Position numbers and translations under genes: made by a program. Below are positions 18,958 to 28,747 of a DNA stretch of 64,000 nucleotides, one piece after another (the stretch's first letter is position 1; every line of letters begins with the position of its first letter). The stretch is from Methylocapsa sp. S129. Lineage in GTDB: Bacteria > Pseudomonadota > Alphaproteobacteria > Rhizobiales > Beijerinckiaceae. The notes under the pieces are model-generated. The model was not told where the DNA came from, made no database searches, and saw only the letters and a list, made by a program, of their open reading frames with translations. The stretch covers positions 160,034 through 224,033 of the forward strand of contig NZ_LMUI01000008.1 in the NCBI RefSeq assembly GCF_009765995.1. The letters are read 5' to 3'.

Positions 18958-20270
18958 ACGATGTTTTGGCGGCGCGGATCATCCGCGGCCGCATCCTCAG
19001 CTTTGACGACGAGCCCCGCCTTGCCGGCGCCGGCGCGCTGAAAATGATCGAAGACGGCGCCGTGCTTGTCGAAGACGGACGCATCGCGGCGGTCGGCGAA
19101 GTGGGGGCGATCCGTGCGCGCGCGCCGCGCGCCGCAATCGACGACCATGCGGGCAAACTCGTCATGCCCGGTTTCATCGACACGCATATCCACTATTCCC
19201 AGACCCGCGTCATCGCCTCTTACGGCGCGCAGCTCCTCGAATGGTTGCAGAAATATACGTTTGTCGAGGAGCAGAAGCTGCGCGATCGCGATCATGCCGA
19301 TATTGTCGCGCGTTTTTTCCTCGACGAAATGTTTCGTCAGGGCACGACGACGGCGATGGTCTATTGTACCGTCCATCCCGAATCCGTCGACGTATTCTTC
19401 GACGAAAGCCTGAAGCGCGGCGCCCGCATGATCGCGGGCAAGGTGATGATGGACCGCAATGCGCCCGAGGGCCTGACCGACGATCCCCAGCGCGGCTATG
19501 ACGAAAGCAAGGCGCTGATCGCGCGCTGGAGCGGGCGCGGCCGGCTCGACTATGCGGTCACGCCGCGCTTCGCCATTACTTCGACCGAAGCGCAGCTTGA
19601 AGCGTCCGGCGCGCTGCTGCGCGAAAGTCCCGGCGCCTATATGCAAACGCATCTCGATGAAAATCGCGCCGAGATCGCTTTCGTCAAAGAGCTGTTCCCG
19701 TGGGCGAAAACTTATCTTGAAGTCTACGAGCGCTACGGCCTGCTCGGCCCGCGTTCGGTTTTCGGCCATTGCGTTCATCTCGAACAATCGGAGGTCGCGG
19801 CGCTGGCGGCGAGCCGCTCGGTCGCCGCGTTCTGCCCGACCTCTAATCTCTTCCTCGGCTCCGGTCTGTTCGATATGAAGCGGCTTCACGATCACGAGGT
19901 GCGCGTTTCGCTCGCCACCGATGTCGGCGGCGGCACCAGCTATTCCATGCTGCAAACCGCCAACGAGGCCTATAAAGTGCTGCAGATGGGCGGCCAGTCC
20001 TGGCCGGCGCTGCAAGCTTTCTATCAGATGACGCTGGGCAATTCCCGGGCGCTTGGGCTGCAGGATCGCATTGGCGCGATACGCGAAGGGCTTGAGGCCG
20101 ATATCATCGTGCTCGATTCGCGCGCCACGCCCGCGATGGCGCATCGGATGGAAAGCGTCGAGGGCGACATCGCCGAGGAATTGTTCATCCTGATGATGAT
20201 GGGCGACGATCGCGCGGTTCAAGAAACCTATGTGGCGGGGCGGCCGGTCAAGAGCGGACTCGCGAAATAG
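18954..20270 (+). CDS. guaD: Guanine deaminase
   Basis: The 438-residue amidohydrolase converts guanine to xanthine and ammonia. Metal ligands appear in MPGFIDTHIHYSQ (HxH), THLDENRAEI, FGHCVHL and SLATDVGGGTSYSML. The block PGFIDTHIHYSQTRVIASYG and LLEWLQKYTFVEE are typical of GuaD rather than other cyclic deaminases. It begins at a GTG inside the stop of the PuuE-UraD gene, so the two are coupled. Downstream steps (xanthine dehydrogenase, uricase, transthyretin-like HIU hydrolase) are not in this window. Confidence 0.9.
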   Translation: MNDVLAARIIRGRILSFDDEPRLAGAGALKMIEDGAVLVEDGRIAAVGEVGAIRARAPRAAIDDHAGKLVMPGFIDTHIHYSQTRVIASYGAQLLEWLQKYTFVEEQKLRDRDHADIVARFFLDEMFRQGTTTAMVYCTVHPESVDVFFDESLKRGARMIAGKVMMDRNAPEGLTDDPQRGYDESKALIARWSGRGRLDYAVTPRFAITSTEAQLEASGALLRESPGAYMQTHLDENRAEIAFVKELFPWAKTYLEVYERYGLLGPRSVFGHCVHLEQSEVAALAASRSVAAFCPTSNLFLGSGLFDMKRLHDHEVRVSLATDVGGGTSYSMLQTANEAYKVLQMGGQSWPALQAFYQMTLGNSRALGLQDRIGAIREGLEADIIVLDSRATPAMAHRMESVEGDIAEELFILMMMGDDRAVQETYVAGRPVKSGLAK

Positions 20271-20371
20271 CGAGGCCAGACAACCCCTCATGACGTCGCG
20301 AGCAGCGCAAGCAGGGAACGAAACGTTCGCCCGCGCATTTAAGAGGCGCTCCCCTCCTGCTCGGAACATTC

Positions 20372-21490
20372 ATGAAAATCGCCCAGATTGCTCCGTTGAT
20401 GGAGAGCGTTCCACCGAAGCTTTATGGGGGCACGGAGCGCGTCGTCTCTCATTTGACCGAAGAACTGGTGCGGCAGGGCCATGATGTAACGCTGTTCGCG
20501 AGCGGCGATTCCGTGACATCGGCCCGGCTCGTCGTCGGCACGGCGCAGGCGATACGGCTCAATCCCGCCATCCGGGATTACATCCCGCACTATATGATCA
20601 TGCTCGATAAGTTGCGCCGTAGCGCCCATCTTTTCGACGTCCTGCATTTTCATATCGATGCCTTCCATCTGCCTTTATTTCGCGATATCGCCGCCAAGAC
20701 AGTCACCACGTTGCATGGACGCCAGGATTTGCCTGACTTGCTTCCGATGTACCGCGCCTTTCCAGAAATGCCGCTCGTGTCGATCTCAAACGCGCAGCGC
20801 CAGCCGATCGCAGACGCGAACTTCGCCAAAACGATCTATCATGGACTGCCGCTCGATCTGCTGCGCCCCAATTACGAGCCCCGCGGCGGCTACCTCGCCT
20901 TTCTCGGCCGCATTTCGCACGAAAAGCGACCCGATCGCGCCATCGCCATCGCCAATGCTTTGGGGCTTCGATTGAAGATCGCCGCCAAGGTCGACAAAGC
21001 GGACGAAGATTATTTCCGCGAGGTGATCGCCCCGATGCTCGATCGGCCGGGTGTGGAATTTATCGGCGAGATCAATGATCGCGACAAGATAAAATTCCTC
21101 GGCGATGCGCTTGCCCTGCTGTTTCCGATCGATTGGCCCGAGCCCTTCGGGCTCGTCATGATCGAAGCGATGGCGTGCGGAACACCGGTGCTTGGCTTCC
21201 GCTGCGGGTCGACGCCCGAAATTATCGACGAACGCATCACCGGACGTGTGGTTGGATCGGTCGACGAGGCGGTTCGCATATTGCCCGCGGTGATCCGTCT
21301 CGACCGGCGCGCGGTGCGGCGGCGATTTGAGGAACGTTTTTCGGCGTCGCGCATGGCGGCCGACTATCTCAACGTCTATCGCGGCGCGACCCGAAGCGCC
21401 AAACACGGTCTCGTTCAAGGCGATCAGGCGCTCGGCCCCAATGTCATCCCCCTCCCCGTAAAAAGCGGCGTCCTGCATCATGCAAGCTGA
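20372..21490 (+). CDS. Glycosyltransferase family 4 protein
   Basis: A 372-residue GT-B glycosyltransferase. The N-terminal domain starts MKIAQIAPLMESVPPKLYGG with the usual glycine-rich loop and ERVVSHLTEELVRQGHDVTLF. The C-terminal domain has GYLAFLGRISHEKRPDRAI and the EX7E-type motif in EPFGLVMIEAMACGTPVLG. It probably transfers a sugar from a nucleotide donor with retention. It overlaps the following amylo-1,6-glucosidase gene by 11 bases, so the pair is co-expressed. This pairing suggests synthesis and trimming of a glucan or a glucosylated solute (inference). Confidence 0.88.
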   Translation: MKIAQIAPLMESVPPKLYGGTERVVSHLTEELVRQGHDVTLFASGDSVTSARLVVGTAQAIRLNPAIRDYIPHYMIMLDKLRRSAHLFDVLHFHIDAFHLPLFRDIAAKTVTTLHGRQDLPDLLPMYRAFPEMPLVSISNAQRQPIADANFAKTIYHGLPLDLLRPNYEPRGGYLAFLGRISHEKRPDRAIAIANALGLRLKIAAKVDKADEDYFREVIAPMLDRPGVEFIGEINDRDKIKFLGDALALLFPIDWPEPFGLVMIEAMACGTPVLGFRCGSTPEIIDERITGRVVGSVDEAVRILPAVIRLDRRAVRRRFEERFSASRMAADYLNVYRGATRSAKHGLVQGDQALGPNVIPLPVKSGVLHHAS

Positions 21491-23696
21491 GGCCAAGCCT
21501 CGAAAAACAGACAGCGGCGCCCGCACGCTCGACACGATCGCGGAAGCGCCGTTTTACATCCCCTCCACCGGCCCTTCGGCGCGGCCGCGCCGCACGCTCA
21601 AACATGGAGACACTTTCGCGGTCTTCGACAGTCACGGCGATATGGGCGCCTCGGCCGGCGGTCCCGATGGTCTGTTCGATCACGATACGCGCTTTCTCTC
21701 GCGGTTCGAACTCCTGATCGACGGGATGCAGCCGCTGCTGCTCGGCTCAAGCGTTCGCGACGACAATCTCACGCTGACCGCCGATCTCACCAATCCCGAT
21801 GTTTTCTACGAAGTGCGCATTATTCTGCCGCGCGATACGCTTCATATCGTGCGCACCGCCTACCTCTGGAAAGGCGTCGCGCACCAGCGCATCGCGGTGG
21901 GCAATCATGGCGAGACGCCTGTCGCCTTCACGCTATCCCTGTCGTTCGGCAATGACTTCGCCGACCTGTTCGAGGTGCGCGGCCAGCAGCGTCAGCGGCG
22001 GGGCCAATTGCGTGAACTGACGCCCGGCGTCGGCGAAGTCTCGTTCATCTATCAAGGTCTCGATGGCGTGACGCGGCGCACGGAAATGCGTTTCGACCCG
22101 GCGCCGACCGAACTGATCGCCAGCGCCGCGACCTATAGTCTGAAGCTGGCGGCGGGCGAGTCGCTCTACATATATTTCTCCGCCGAGTGCCACGGCTTGC
22201 ATCCTCCCCGCCGGATGACCTTCTTTAAAGGTCTCATCGCCGCCAATCGCGACCAGCGATTCGCGTCCCGGCATGCCGGCGCCGTCGAGACGTCGAATGC
22301 GGTGCTCAATGAGGCTTTGTGCCGCGCCATGGCCGACCTGCGCATGCTGATCACGGAAACCCCGGAAGGCGCCTATCCCTATGCGGGCATCCCCTGGTAC
22401 TCCACGACCTTCGGCCGCGACGGGCTGCTGACCGCTTTGCAAATGCTGTGGTGCGATCCCACGATCGCCAAAGGCGTGCTCAAGCGGCTGGCAGCGTTCC
22501 AGGCGACCGCGGTCGACGCGGCCGCCGACGCTGAGCCGGGCAAAATCGTGCACGAAATGCGTGGTGGCGAAATGGCGGCGCTGAAGGAAGTGCCGTTTGG
22601 CCTCTATTACGGTTCGGTCGATGCGACGCCGCTGTTCGTGATCCTGCTTGGCCTTTACGTCGAACGCACGGGCGACGAAGCGACATTGCGCGAATTATGG
22701 CCGGCGGTCGAAAGGGCGCTGCACTGGATGGATTCGTCGGGCGACCGCGATGGCGACGGTTTTCTCGAATATAGCGGCGCCGGCGCCGAAGGCCTGCAAC
22801 AGGGGTTGCGCAATCAGGGGTGGAAAGACTCGTTCGACGCCGTATTCCATGCCGATGGCGAACTGGCGCGTGGCCCGATCGCGCTCTGCGAAGTGCAGGG
22901 CTACGCCTACGCCGCCAGGAAACTGGCCGCCCAATGCGCGCGCCGTCTGGGCCGCGGCGATATGGCTGAAGAGCTCGAGGGCGCCGCCGATCGTCTGGCC
23001 GAGCGCTTCGAGGACGCGTTCTGGTGCGAGGACCTCGGCCTCTATGCGATCGCGCTCGATGGCCAGAAGAAACCATGCCGCGTGCGTTCTTCAAACGCCG
23101 GTCATCTCCTATGGACGGGCGTTGCGCGCCCGGATCGGGCTCGCCGCGTCGCCGACGCGATGATTTCGCCCGACTTTTTTTCCGGCTGGGGCGTTCGTAC
23201 GATCGCCAAAGGGGAGCCGCGCTACAACCCGATGTCCTATCACGACGGCTCGATTTGGCCGCATGACAATGCGCTCATCGCGCTGGGCCTTTCGCGCTAT
23301 GGGTTCAAAGAGCATGCGGACAAGATATTCGAAGCGGCGTTCGCCGCCGCCAGCTACATGGATCTGCGGCGGCTGCCGGAGCTCTATTGCGGCTTTCGCA
23401 GACGACGCGGCGCCGGCCCCACGCTTTATCCGGTGGCTTGTTCCCCGCAGGCCTGGGCGAGCGGCGCGCTGTTCCTGATGCTTCAGGCGACGCTTGGCCT
23501 CGAATTCGCGCCGGACGCAAGCGAGATCCGATTCAGGAATCCGCGGCTGCCCGCTTCCTTCGATCGGGTCATATTGCGTCAACTCGGCATGAGCGGCGCA
23601 AGCGTCGATATCGAACTCAGACGCTCGGGAGGGCATGTATCGATGCGGGTGTTGCGCAACAGCGGCGCGGTTCAGGTCTCGATGATCGTCGGCTAA
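21480..23696 (+). CDS. Amylo-alpha-1,6-glucosidase (glycogen debranching-type) family protein
   Basis: The 738-residue protein has an N-terminal beta-sandwich domain of the GDE_N_bis type (about residues 35-230, GDTFAVFDSHGDMGASAGGPDGLFDHDTRFLSRFEL) and a C-terminal (alpha/alpha)6 barrel related to GH133/GH15 (about 270-700; YAGIPWYSTTFGRDGLLTA, YNPMSYHDGSIWPHDNALIALGL). Family members cleave alpha-1,6 branches, but many bacterial ones with this architecture have no proven substrate. It overlaps the upstream GT4 gene and its 3' end overlaps the stop of the convergent hybrid kinase by four bases. Confidence 0.88.
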   Translation: MQAEAKPRKTDSGARTLDTIAEAPFYIPSTGPSARPRRTLKHGDTFAVFDSHGDMGASAGGPDGLFDHDTRFLSRFELLIDGMQPLLLGSSVRDDNLTLTADLTNPDVFYEVRIILPRDTLHIVRTAYLWKGVAHQRIAVGNHGETPVAFTLSLSFGNDFADLFEVRGQQRQRRGQLRELTPGVGEVSFIYQGLDGVTRRTEMRFDPAPTELIASAATYSLKLAAGESLYIYFSAECHGLHPPRRMTFFKGLIAANRDQRFASRHAGAVETSNAVLNEALCRAMADLRMLITETPEGAYPYAGIPWYSTTFGRDGLLTALQMLWCDPTIAKGVLKRLAAFQATAVDAAADAEPGKIVHEMRGGEMAALKEVPFGLYYGSVDATPLFVILLGLYVERTGDEATLRELWPAVERALHWMDSSGDRDGDGFLEYSGAGAEGLQQGLRNQGWKDSFDAVFHADGELARGPIALCEVQGYAYAARKLAAQCARRLGRGDMAEELEGAADRLAERFEDAFWCEDLGLYAIALDGQKKPCRVRSSNAGHLLWTGVARPDRARRVADAMISPDFFSGWGVRTIAKGEPRYNPMSYHDGSIWPHDNALIALGLSRYGFKEHADKIFEAAFAAASYMDLRRLPELYCGFRRRRGAGPTLYPVACSPQAWASGALFLMLQATLGLEFAPDASEIRFRNPRLPASFDRVILRQLGMSGASVDIELRRSGGHVSMRVLRNSGAVQVSMIVG

Positions 23697-25849
23697 ACCG
23701 GACGCCTGTTCGCAGCCTTGTGCAACGCGCGCGACAATTGCTCGACCGAATAAGGCTTGTGCAGAAGCTCGAACCCGTCAGCGCCGTTGCGCGCCAACGC
23801 ATGGCTGTAGCCGCTTGTCAGCACGACGGGCAGATCGGCATAGCGTCGACGAATTTCCCGACCGAGTTCGACGCCATTCATGCCCGGCATCACGACGTCG
23901 GAAAACACGACGTCGAAACGTTCCGCGTTCTTGGCCAGTTCGGCAAGCGCCTCCTCGGCATTGGCGGTCCGGACGCTGGAATAGCCAAGTTCCGTCAAGG
24001 TCTGGGCGGCGAGGGCGCCGACATCCGCATTGTCCTCGACCACGAGCACGCAGGCGTCATGACCGTCGGCCGGCGGCGATTCGCGAGTCGCTTCGTCCGG
24101 GCGGCTGTCGGCCGCCGCCCTCGGAAGATAGAGCGTGAAGGTGGCCCCCCGACCGACCTCGCTTTCCACCGTAACCTCGCCCCCCGATTGCTTGGCGAAC
24201 CCAAACACCTGCGAAAGGCCCAACCCCGTGCCGTGGCCAATTCCCTTGGTCGTGAAGAACGGTTCGAATATCTGCTCCAGTTTGTCCGAGGCGACGCCGG
24301 CCCCGGTGTCGCTCATCGCCACGGCGATATAATCGCCCGGCGCGGCTGGCCGGGACCGCAGGGCGGGAATCTCGCTGACCGCCTTTACCGTAATGGTCAG
24401 GCGTCCTTCGCCGTTCATGGCGTCGCGCGCATTGACCGCCACATTGACAATGGACGTATCGAACTGACTGGGGTCCGCGTTGATGTAGAGCGGCTCGTCG
24501 GGAAGATGAGTTTCAATCGCAATGCGCGATCCCGTTAGCGCGCGAACCATTTCGATAATTTTCGTGACATTGTCGACAATGTTGAACGCTTCGGGCTTGA
24601 GCGCCTGCCGGCGCGCGAAGGCAAGCAACTGGCCTGTGAGCTTGGTTGCGCGGGTCGTCGTGTCCGAAATGGCGTCGAGGTAGCGGCGGCGGCGGTCATC
24701 GGCGAGATCCGGGCGTCGGAGCAAGTCGATCGAGGACCGGATGACGGTCAGCAGATTATTGAAATCATGGGCGATGCCGCCGGTGAGCTGCCCGACCGCC
24801 TCCATCTTCTGGGCCTGGCGAAGCTGGTCCTCGGCCAATTCTCGCCGGGCCATCTCCTCGCGGACCTGGGCCAGGGCTTCCTGTTCGCGCCGCGCGCCGC
24901 GAAGCGTGGCGAGCGTCACCAGGAAGAGGGCTAGCGCGCCGGCTACGCCCACCGCGAGATAGGCGAACATGCCGTGCAGCCATTCGCTCGTCACGGCGCC
25001 GAATGAACGCCCCGCGACGATATAGATCGGATGTCCGGGAACCTTTCGAAATGCGTACAAACGTTCGGGGGCGTCGCTGTCGATCACGGACCGGTTCACA
25101 TACGCCCCGCCATTGGGATCCGTGTGAATCGCAGCGAAGAAAGGATTGGAGGAGGAAATCGGCGCCGGATTGCCTTCGAAGGCGGGATAGCGCACGAGAA
25201 TCTGCCCGTCGTCACGGATCATCGTCACGACGCGGCCGTCGAGGCCTTCGCCGACTTCCCGGACGAGCGTGTCGTAAAATCGCATGAAGAAGCTTGGCGA
25301 GATCGCGATGTCCACGACCCCGGCCACGGCGCCGTCGGGGCCCCGTCGGGCTTGGCCCCAACCGAAAAATGTCTTGCCGTTGATGCGGCTCGTCTGGAGC
25401 TTGCTGATGTAGGTGACGGCGCCGCCTTTCGTCAAAGCGCCGAAATAATCCCGGTCCGAAAAATCCTCTGAGGAAGCGACCGGAAAGGCGGCGGTGGCGA
25501 CAAGAGGGCGAGCGTCGCGATCGAGGACGATAAGGGACTGAATTTGTGGAAGGTCGCGAATGATCTCGACAAATTTATTATGGAGCGATTCCTCGGACGC
25601 GGTAATGGCCTTGTCGTCAAGCCTGTCAAGGAGCCCTTGTACGCGATCGGACACCAATGCGAAGCTATCGAAGACTTTTGAGGCATGTTCGCGTGCAACT
25701 TCGCTGGTGCGAATGATCTCATGCTTCGCATCCACGAAAGCGGCCTGATAGGTCAGCCAGGCCACCGCGGCGAGAAGGATCGCCGGGCCGGCGATCGAGG
25801 CGACAAGGAGGAAACGCAGCAGCTCTATCGTGCGCAGCTTCCCCGGCAT
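23693..25849 (-). CDS. Hybrid sensor histidine kinase with cache domain and C-terminal receiver
   Basis: A 718-residue membrane kinase. A transmembrane helix (about residues 10-35, [20 protein letters not shown]) precedes a double-cache periplasmic sensor (about 40-270), a second helix (about 280-305), and HisKA with [14 protein letters not shown] (phospho-His). HATPase follows with [14 protein letters not shown] (N box) and [18 protein letters not shown] (G2 box), then a receiver domain with [11 protein letters not shown] (phospho-Asp) near the C-terminus. I take the ATG at 25849, which starts just before the first helix. Its 3' end overlaps the debranching gene and its start faces the GH63-like gene, so it may sense the sugar handled by these neighbours. 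Confidence 0.9.
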   Translation of the reverse strand: MPGKLRTIELLRFLLVASIAGPAILLAAVAWLTYQAAFVDAKHEIIRTSEVAREHASKVFDSFALVSDRVQGLLDRLDDKAITASEESLHNKFVEIIRDLPQIQSLIVLDRDARPLVATAAFPVASSEDFSDRDYFGALTKGGAVTYISKLQTSRINGKTFFGWGQARRGPDGAVAGVVDIAISPSFFMRFYDTLVREVGEGLDGRVVTMIRDDGQILVRYPAFEGNPAPISSSNPFFAAIHTDPNGGAYVNRSVIDSDAPERLYAFRKVPGHPIYIVAGRSFGAVTSEWLHGMFAYLAVGVAGALALFLVTLATLRGARREQEALAQVREEMARRELAEDQLRQAQKMEAVGQLTGGIAHDFNNLLTVIRSSIDLLRRPDLADDRRRRYLDAISDTTTRATKLTGQLLAFARRQALKPEAFNIVDNVTKIIEMVRALTGSRIAIETHLPDEPLYINADPSQFDTSIVNVAVNARDAMNGEGRLTITVKAVSEIPALRSRPAAPGDYIAVAMSDTGAGVASDKLEQIFEPFFTTKGIGHGTGLGLSQVFGFAKQSGGEVTVESEVGRGATFTLYLPRAAADSRPDEATRESPPADGHDACVLVVEDNADVGALAAQTLTELGYSSVRTANAEEALAELAKNAERFDVVFSDVVMPGMNGVELGREIRRRYADLPVVLTSGYSHALARNGADGFELLHKPYSVEQLSRALHKAANRRPV

Positions 25850-26005
25850 CCGATTGACCCTTGCTGTGAGCTTTGACGCCTGCAAGATATGCCCCAAGCC
25901 GAGGCTTATCGCAACGAATGCGCAATGCGAGGGCGCTATCGGATTTGATGCGGACTTCGGATCGCGGCGGATTATACTGGCCGCCCCGCGTGGAGGCGTC
26001 GACTT

Positions 26006-28726
26006 GTGAAGACGGAAATGCCCAATGCCCCTCATGCGCAAGTGCGCGACACGCAGGAGGGGCGCCGCCTCGCCAGCATCGCGTCCGGCGCCGCATGGCG
26101 TCGATGGGGCCCCTATCTCAGCGAACGGCAATGGGGAACGGTTCGCGAGGATTACAGCGCGGACGGGTCGGCCTGGGAGTATTTTCCTCACGACCACGCC
26201 CGTAGCCGCGCCTACCGCTGGGGCGAGGACGGCATCGGCGGCTTTGCGGACGATCAGCTCCGGATTTGCATGAGCGTCGCCTTATGGAACGGCTGCGATC
26301 CGATCCTGAAGGAGCGGCTGTTCGGCCTGACCAACGCCGAGGGCAATCACGGCGAAGACGTCAAGGAGCTCACCTACTATCTCGATGGCCTGCCGACGCA
26401 CGCCTATATGAAGATGCTCTACAAATATCCCCAGGCGCCCTTTCCCTATGCCGACCTCGTCGCCACGAACGCGGCGCGTGGGCTGCGGGATCGCGAATAC
26501 GAGTTGATCGACACCGGCGTGTTCGACGACAATAAATATTTCGATGTCGAGATCGAATATGCCAAAGTCGCGCCAGACGATATTCTGCTGCGCATCACGG
26601 CGCATAATCGCGGCGCGGCGGCTTCGAGGCTGCATGTGCTGCCCCAAATCTGCGCGCGCAATATCTGGTCGTGGACCGCGGTCCTCGCCAAGCCCCGGCT
26701 AGAAGCCAAAGGCGACGACAATATCCTGATCGACCATCCCGATCAGCCGCCGATGGCGATGGCCTGCGAGGGCGCGGCGGCGTTGCTGTTCTGCGATAAC
26801 GACACCAATACGAATCGCTTGTACGGGACCGATGTCCAGGGCTGGTTCAAGGACGGCTTCAATGACGCGCTGGTCGACGGCAAGACTTCGGCCGTCAACC
26901 CGGACCGCTGCGGAACCAAAGCCGCCGCGCATTACGCCCTGGACATTCCCGCTGGCGGCAGCGTGTCCGTCCGGGTGCGGCTGAGGCCGCAGGATGCGTC
27001 GGCGCCGCCATTCCTTGATTTCGATTCGACGTTTGCGGCGCGGCGCGCCGAGGCCGACGAATTCTATGCCGCTCTGCAATCGGGCATTGCGGACGAAGAT
27101 CAGCGGCTTGTGCAGCGTCAGGCGCTCGCGGGCATGCTCTGGTCCAAGCAATTCTATGGCTATGACGTTCGCCGATGGCTGCAAGGCGATCCGCTGCAAC
27201 CGGCGCCCGCGCCAGAACGCGCCAGCGGGCGCAATGCGAACTGGAGCCATCTTGTGCTGGGCGACATCATGTCGATGCCCGACACTTGGGAATATCCCTG
27301 GTTCGCCGCCTGGGATCTGGCGTTCCATTGCGTCACCTTCGCGCTGATCGATCCCGCTTTCGCTAAGGCGCAGCTCGTGCTTGTCACGCAGGCGCGATCG
27401 CAAAATCCGAACGGTCAATTGCCGGCCTATGAGTGGAATTTCAGCGACGTGAATCCGCCGATTCAGGCCTGGGCCGCCTTGCAGATCTATGAAATCGACC
27501 GCAAGCGTTCAGGCGTCGGCGACACTCTGTTTCTCGAGCGCGTCTTTCATAAATTGATGCTGAATTTCACCTGGTGGGTGAACCGGGAGGATTCGGAGGG
27601 ACGCAATATTTTTCAGGGCGGTTTTCTCGGCCTCGACAATATCGCCCCTTTCGATCGCAGCGCGCCGCTGCCGGATGGGGGCCATATCGATCAGTCGGAC
27701 GCCACCGCATGGGTCGCCGCCTTCGCCCTCGACATGATGCGCATCGCGCTCGAATTGTCGATAGAGAACCACGTCTACGAAGATCTCGCTACAAAGTATT
27801 TTGAACATTTTCTTTACATCGCCGAAGCGGTTCACGCGAAGGGCGGCGCCACGCAGACCGGACTTTGGGACGAACAGGACAGCTTTTATTATGACGTCCT
27901 GCAGACGCCCGGCCACGCCAGCGAGCAATTGCGCGTGCGCTCGCTTGTCGGCCTGATTCCTTTGCTCGCGGTCGAAGTGCTGCACCAGGATTTCGCGCGC
28001 ACGCTTCCTCATTTCGCCGCGCGCCTCAACTGGTTCATGGCCCAGCGTCCCGATCTGGCGCGCCTCGTATCGAACTGGCGCGAGCCTAACGAACTCGACT
28101 ATCAATTGCTGTCGCTGATGCGCCGCCATCGGTTGAATTGCGTGCTGTCGCGCATGCTCGACGAGACGGAATTCCTGTCGGATTTCGGCATCCGGTCGCT
28201 TTCGAAATATCACGAGCAGCACCCTTGCGTCTTCGTGCTGGGCGATCGAAGCTTCACTGTCGCTTATACGCCAGGGGAAGGAGACACGCGGCTGTTTGGC
28301 GGAAACTCGAACTGGCGCGGCCCAATCTGGATGCCGATCAATTATCTGATTGTGGAAGCGCTCCATAAGCTTCACAAATTTTACGGCGACGCCTATCGGA
28401 TCGAATGCCCCACGGGGTCGGGCGTTTTCCTGTCGCTCGAAGGCGTCGCCGAGGAGCTCACCCGGCGATTGCAGCGCCTGTTCCTGAAAGACCCATCCGG
28501 CCGCCGTGTCTATCTCGGCGAGTCCAGCCGGGAGTGGGAGGACGTCAATTTCCGCGACCGTCTGCAGTTTCATGAATATTTCCACGGCGATACCGGACGC
28601 GGCCTCGGCGCTTCGCATCAGACCGGCTGGACCGGGCTGATCGCGCTGCTGCTTCATCCGCGCGACGAAACGGATTCGGCGCATGTCACGCCGGCCGACA
28701 CGACCAATGCGGGCGCAAAGGGCTGA
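26006..28726 (+). CDS. GH63/MGH1-like glucosidase
   Basis: The 906-residue protein matches bacterial proteins annotated as glucosidase with an MGH1-like or GH63 (alpha/alpha)6 barrel. Recognisable blocks are RWGPYLSERQWGTVREDYS and RAYRWGEDGIGGFADD at the N-terminus, WNGCDPILKERLFGLTNAEGNHGEDVKE, WEYPWFAAWDLAFHC in the barrel, and LFGGNSNWRGPIWMPINYL near the end. No signal peptide is present, so it acts in the cytoplasm on an internal glucoside or oligosaccharide. Start taken as the GTG at 26006, preceded by GGAGG; an ATG 12 bases later is possible. It diverges from the hybrid kinase. Confidence 0.85.
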   Translation: MKTEMPNAPHAQVRDTQEGRRLASIASGAAWRRWGPYLSERQWGTVREDYSADGSAWEYFPHDHARSRAYRWGEDGIGGFADDQLRICMSVALWNGCDPILKERLFGLTNAEGNHGEDVKELTYYLDGLPTHAYMKMLYKYPQAPFPYADLVATNAARGLRDREYELIDTGVFDDNKYFDVEIEYAKVAPDDILLRITAHNRGAAASRLHVLPQICARNIWSWTAVLAKPRLEAKGDDNILIDHPDQPPMAMACEGAAALLFCDNDTNTNRLYGTDVQGWFKDGFNDALVDGKTSAVNPDRCGTKAAAHYALDIPAGGSVSVRVRLRPQDASAPPFLDFDSTFAARRAEADEFYAALQSGIADEDQRLVQRQALAGMLWSKQFYGYDVRRWLQGDPLQPAPAPERASGRNANWSHLVLGDIMSMPDTWEYPWFAAWDLAFHCVTFALIDPAFAKAQLVLVTQARSQNPNGQLPAYEWNFSDVNPPIQAWAALQIYEIDRKRSGVGDTLFLERVFHKLMLNFTWWVNREDSEGRNIFQGGFLGLDNIAPFDRSAPLPDGGHIDQSDATAWVAAFALDMMRIALELSIENHVYEDLATKYFEHFLYIAEAVHAKGGATQTGLWDEQDSFYYDVLQTPGHASEQLRVRSLVGLIPLLAVEVLHQDFARTLPHFAARLNWFMAQRPDLARLVSNWREPNELDYQLLSLMRRHRLNCVLSRMLDETEFLSDFGIRSLSKYHEQHPCVFVLGDRSFTVAYTPGEGDTRLFGGNSNWRGPIWMPINYLIVEALHKLHKFYGDAYRIECPTGSGVFLSLEGVAEELTRRLQRLFLKDPSGRRVYLGESSREWEDVNFRDRLQFHEYFHGDTGRGLGASHQTGWTGLIALLLHPRDETDSAHVTPADTTNAGAKG

Positions 28727-28747
28727 TCGCGTCGATGCGCTCGGCCT

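Noticed and set aside
18783..20369. Long minus-strand open frame (528 aa)
   Set aside because: Antisense shadow of the guanine deaminase gene; high GC makes such frames common. The guaD frame has clear metal-site motifs.
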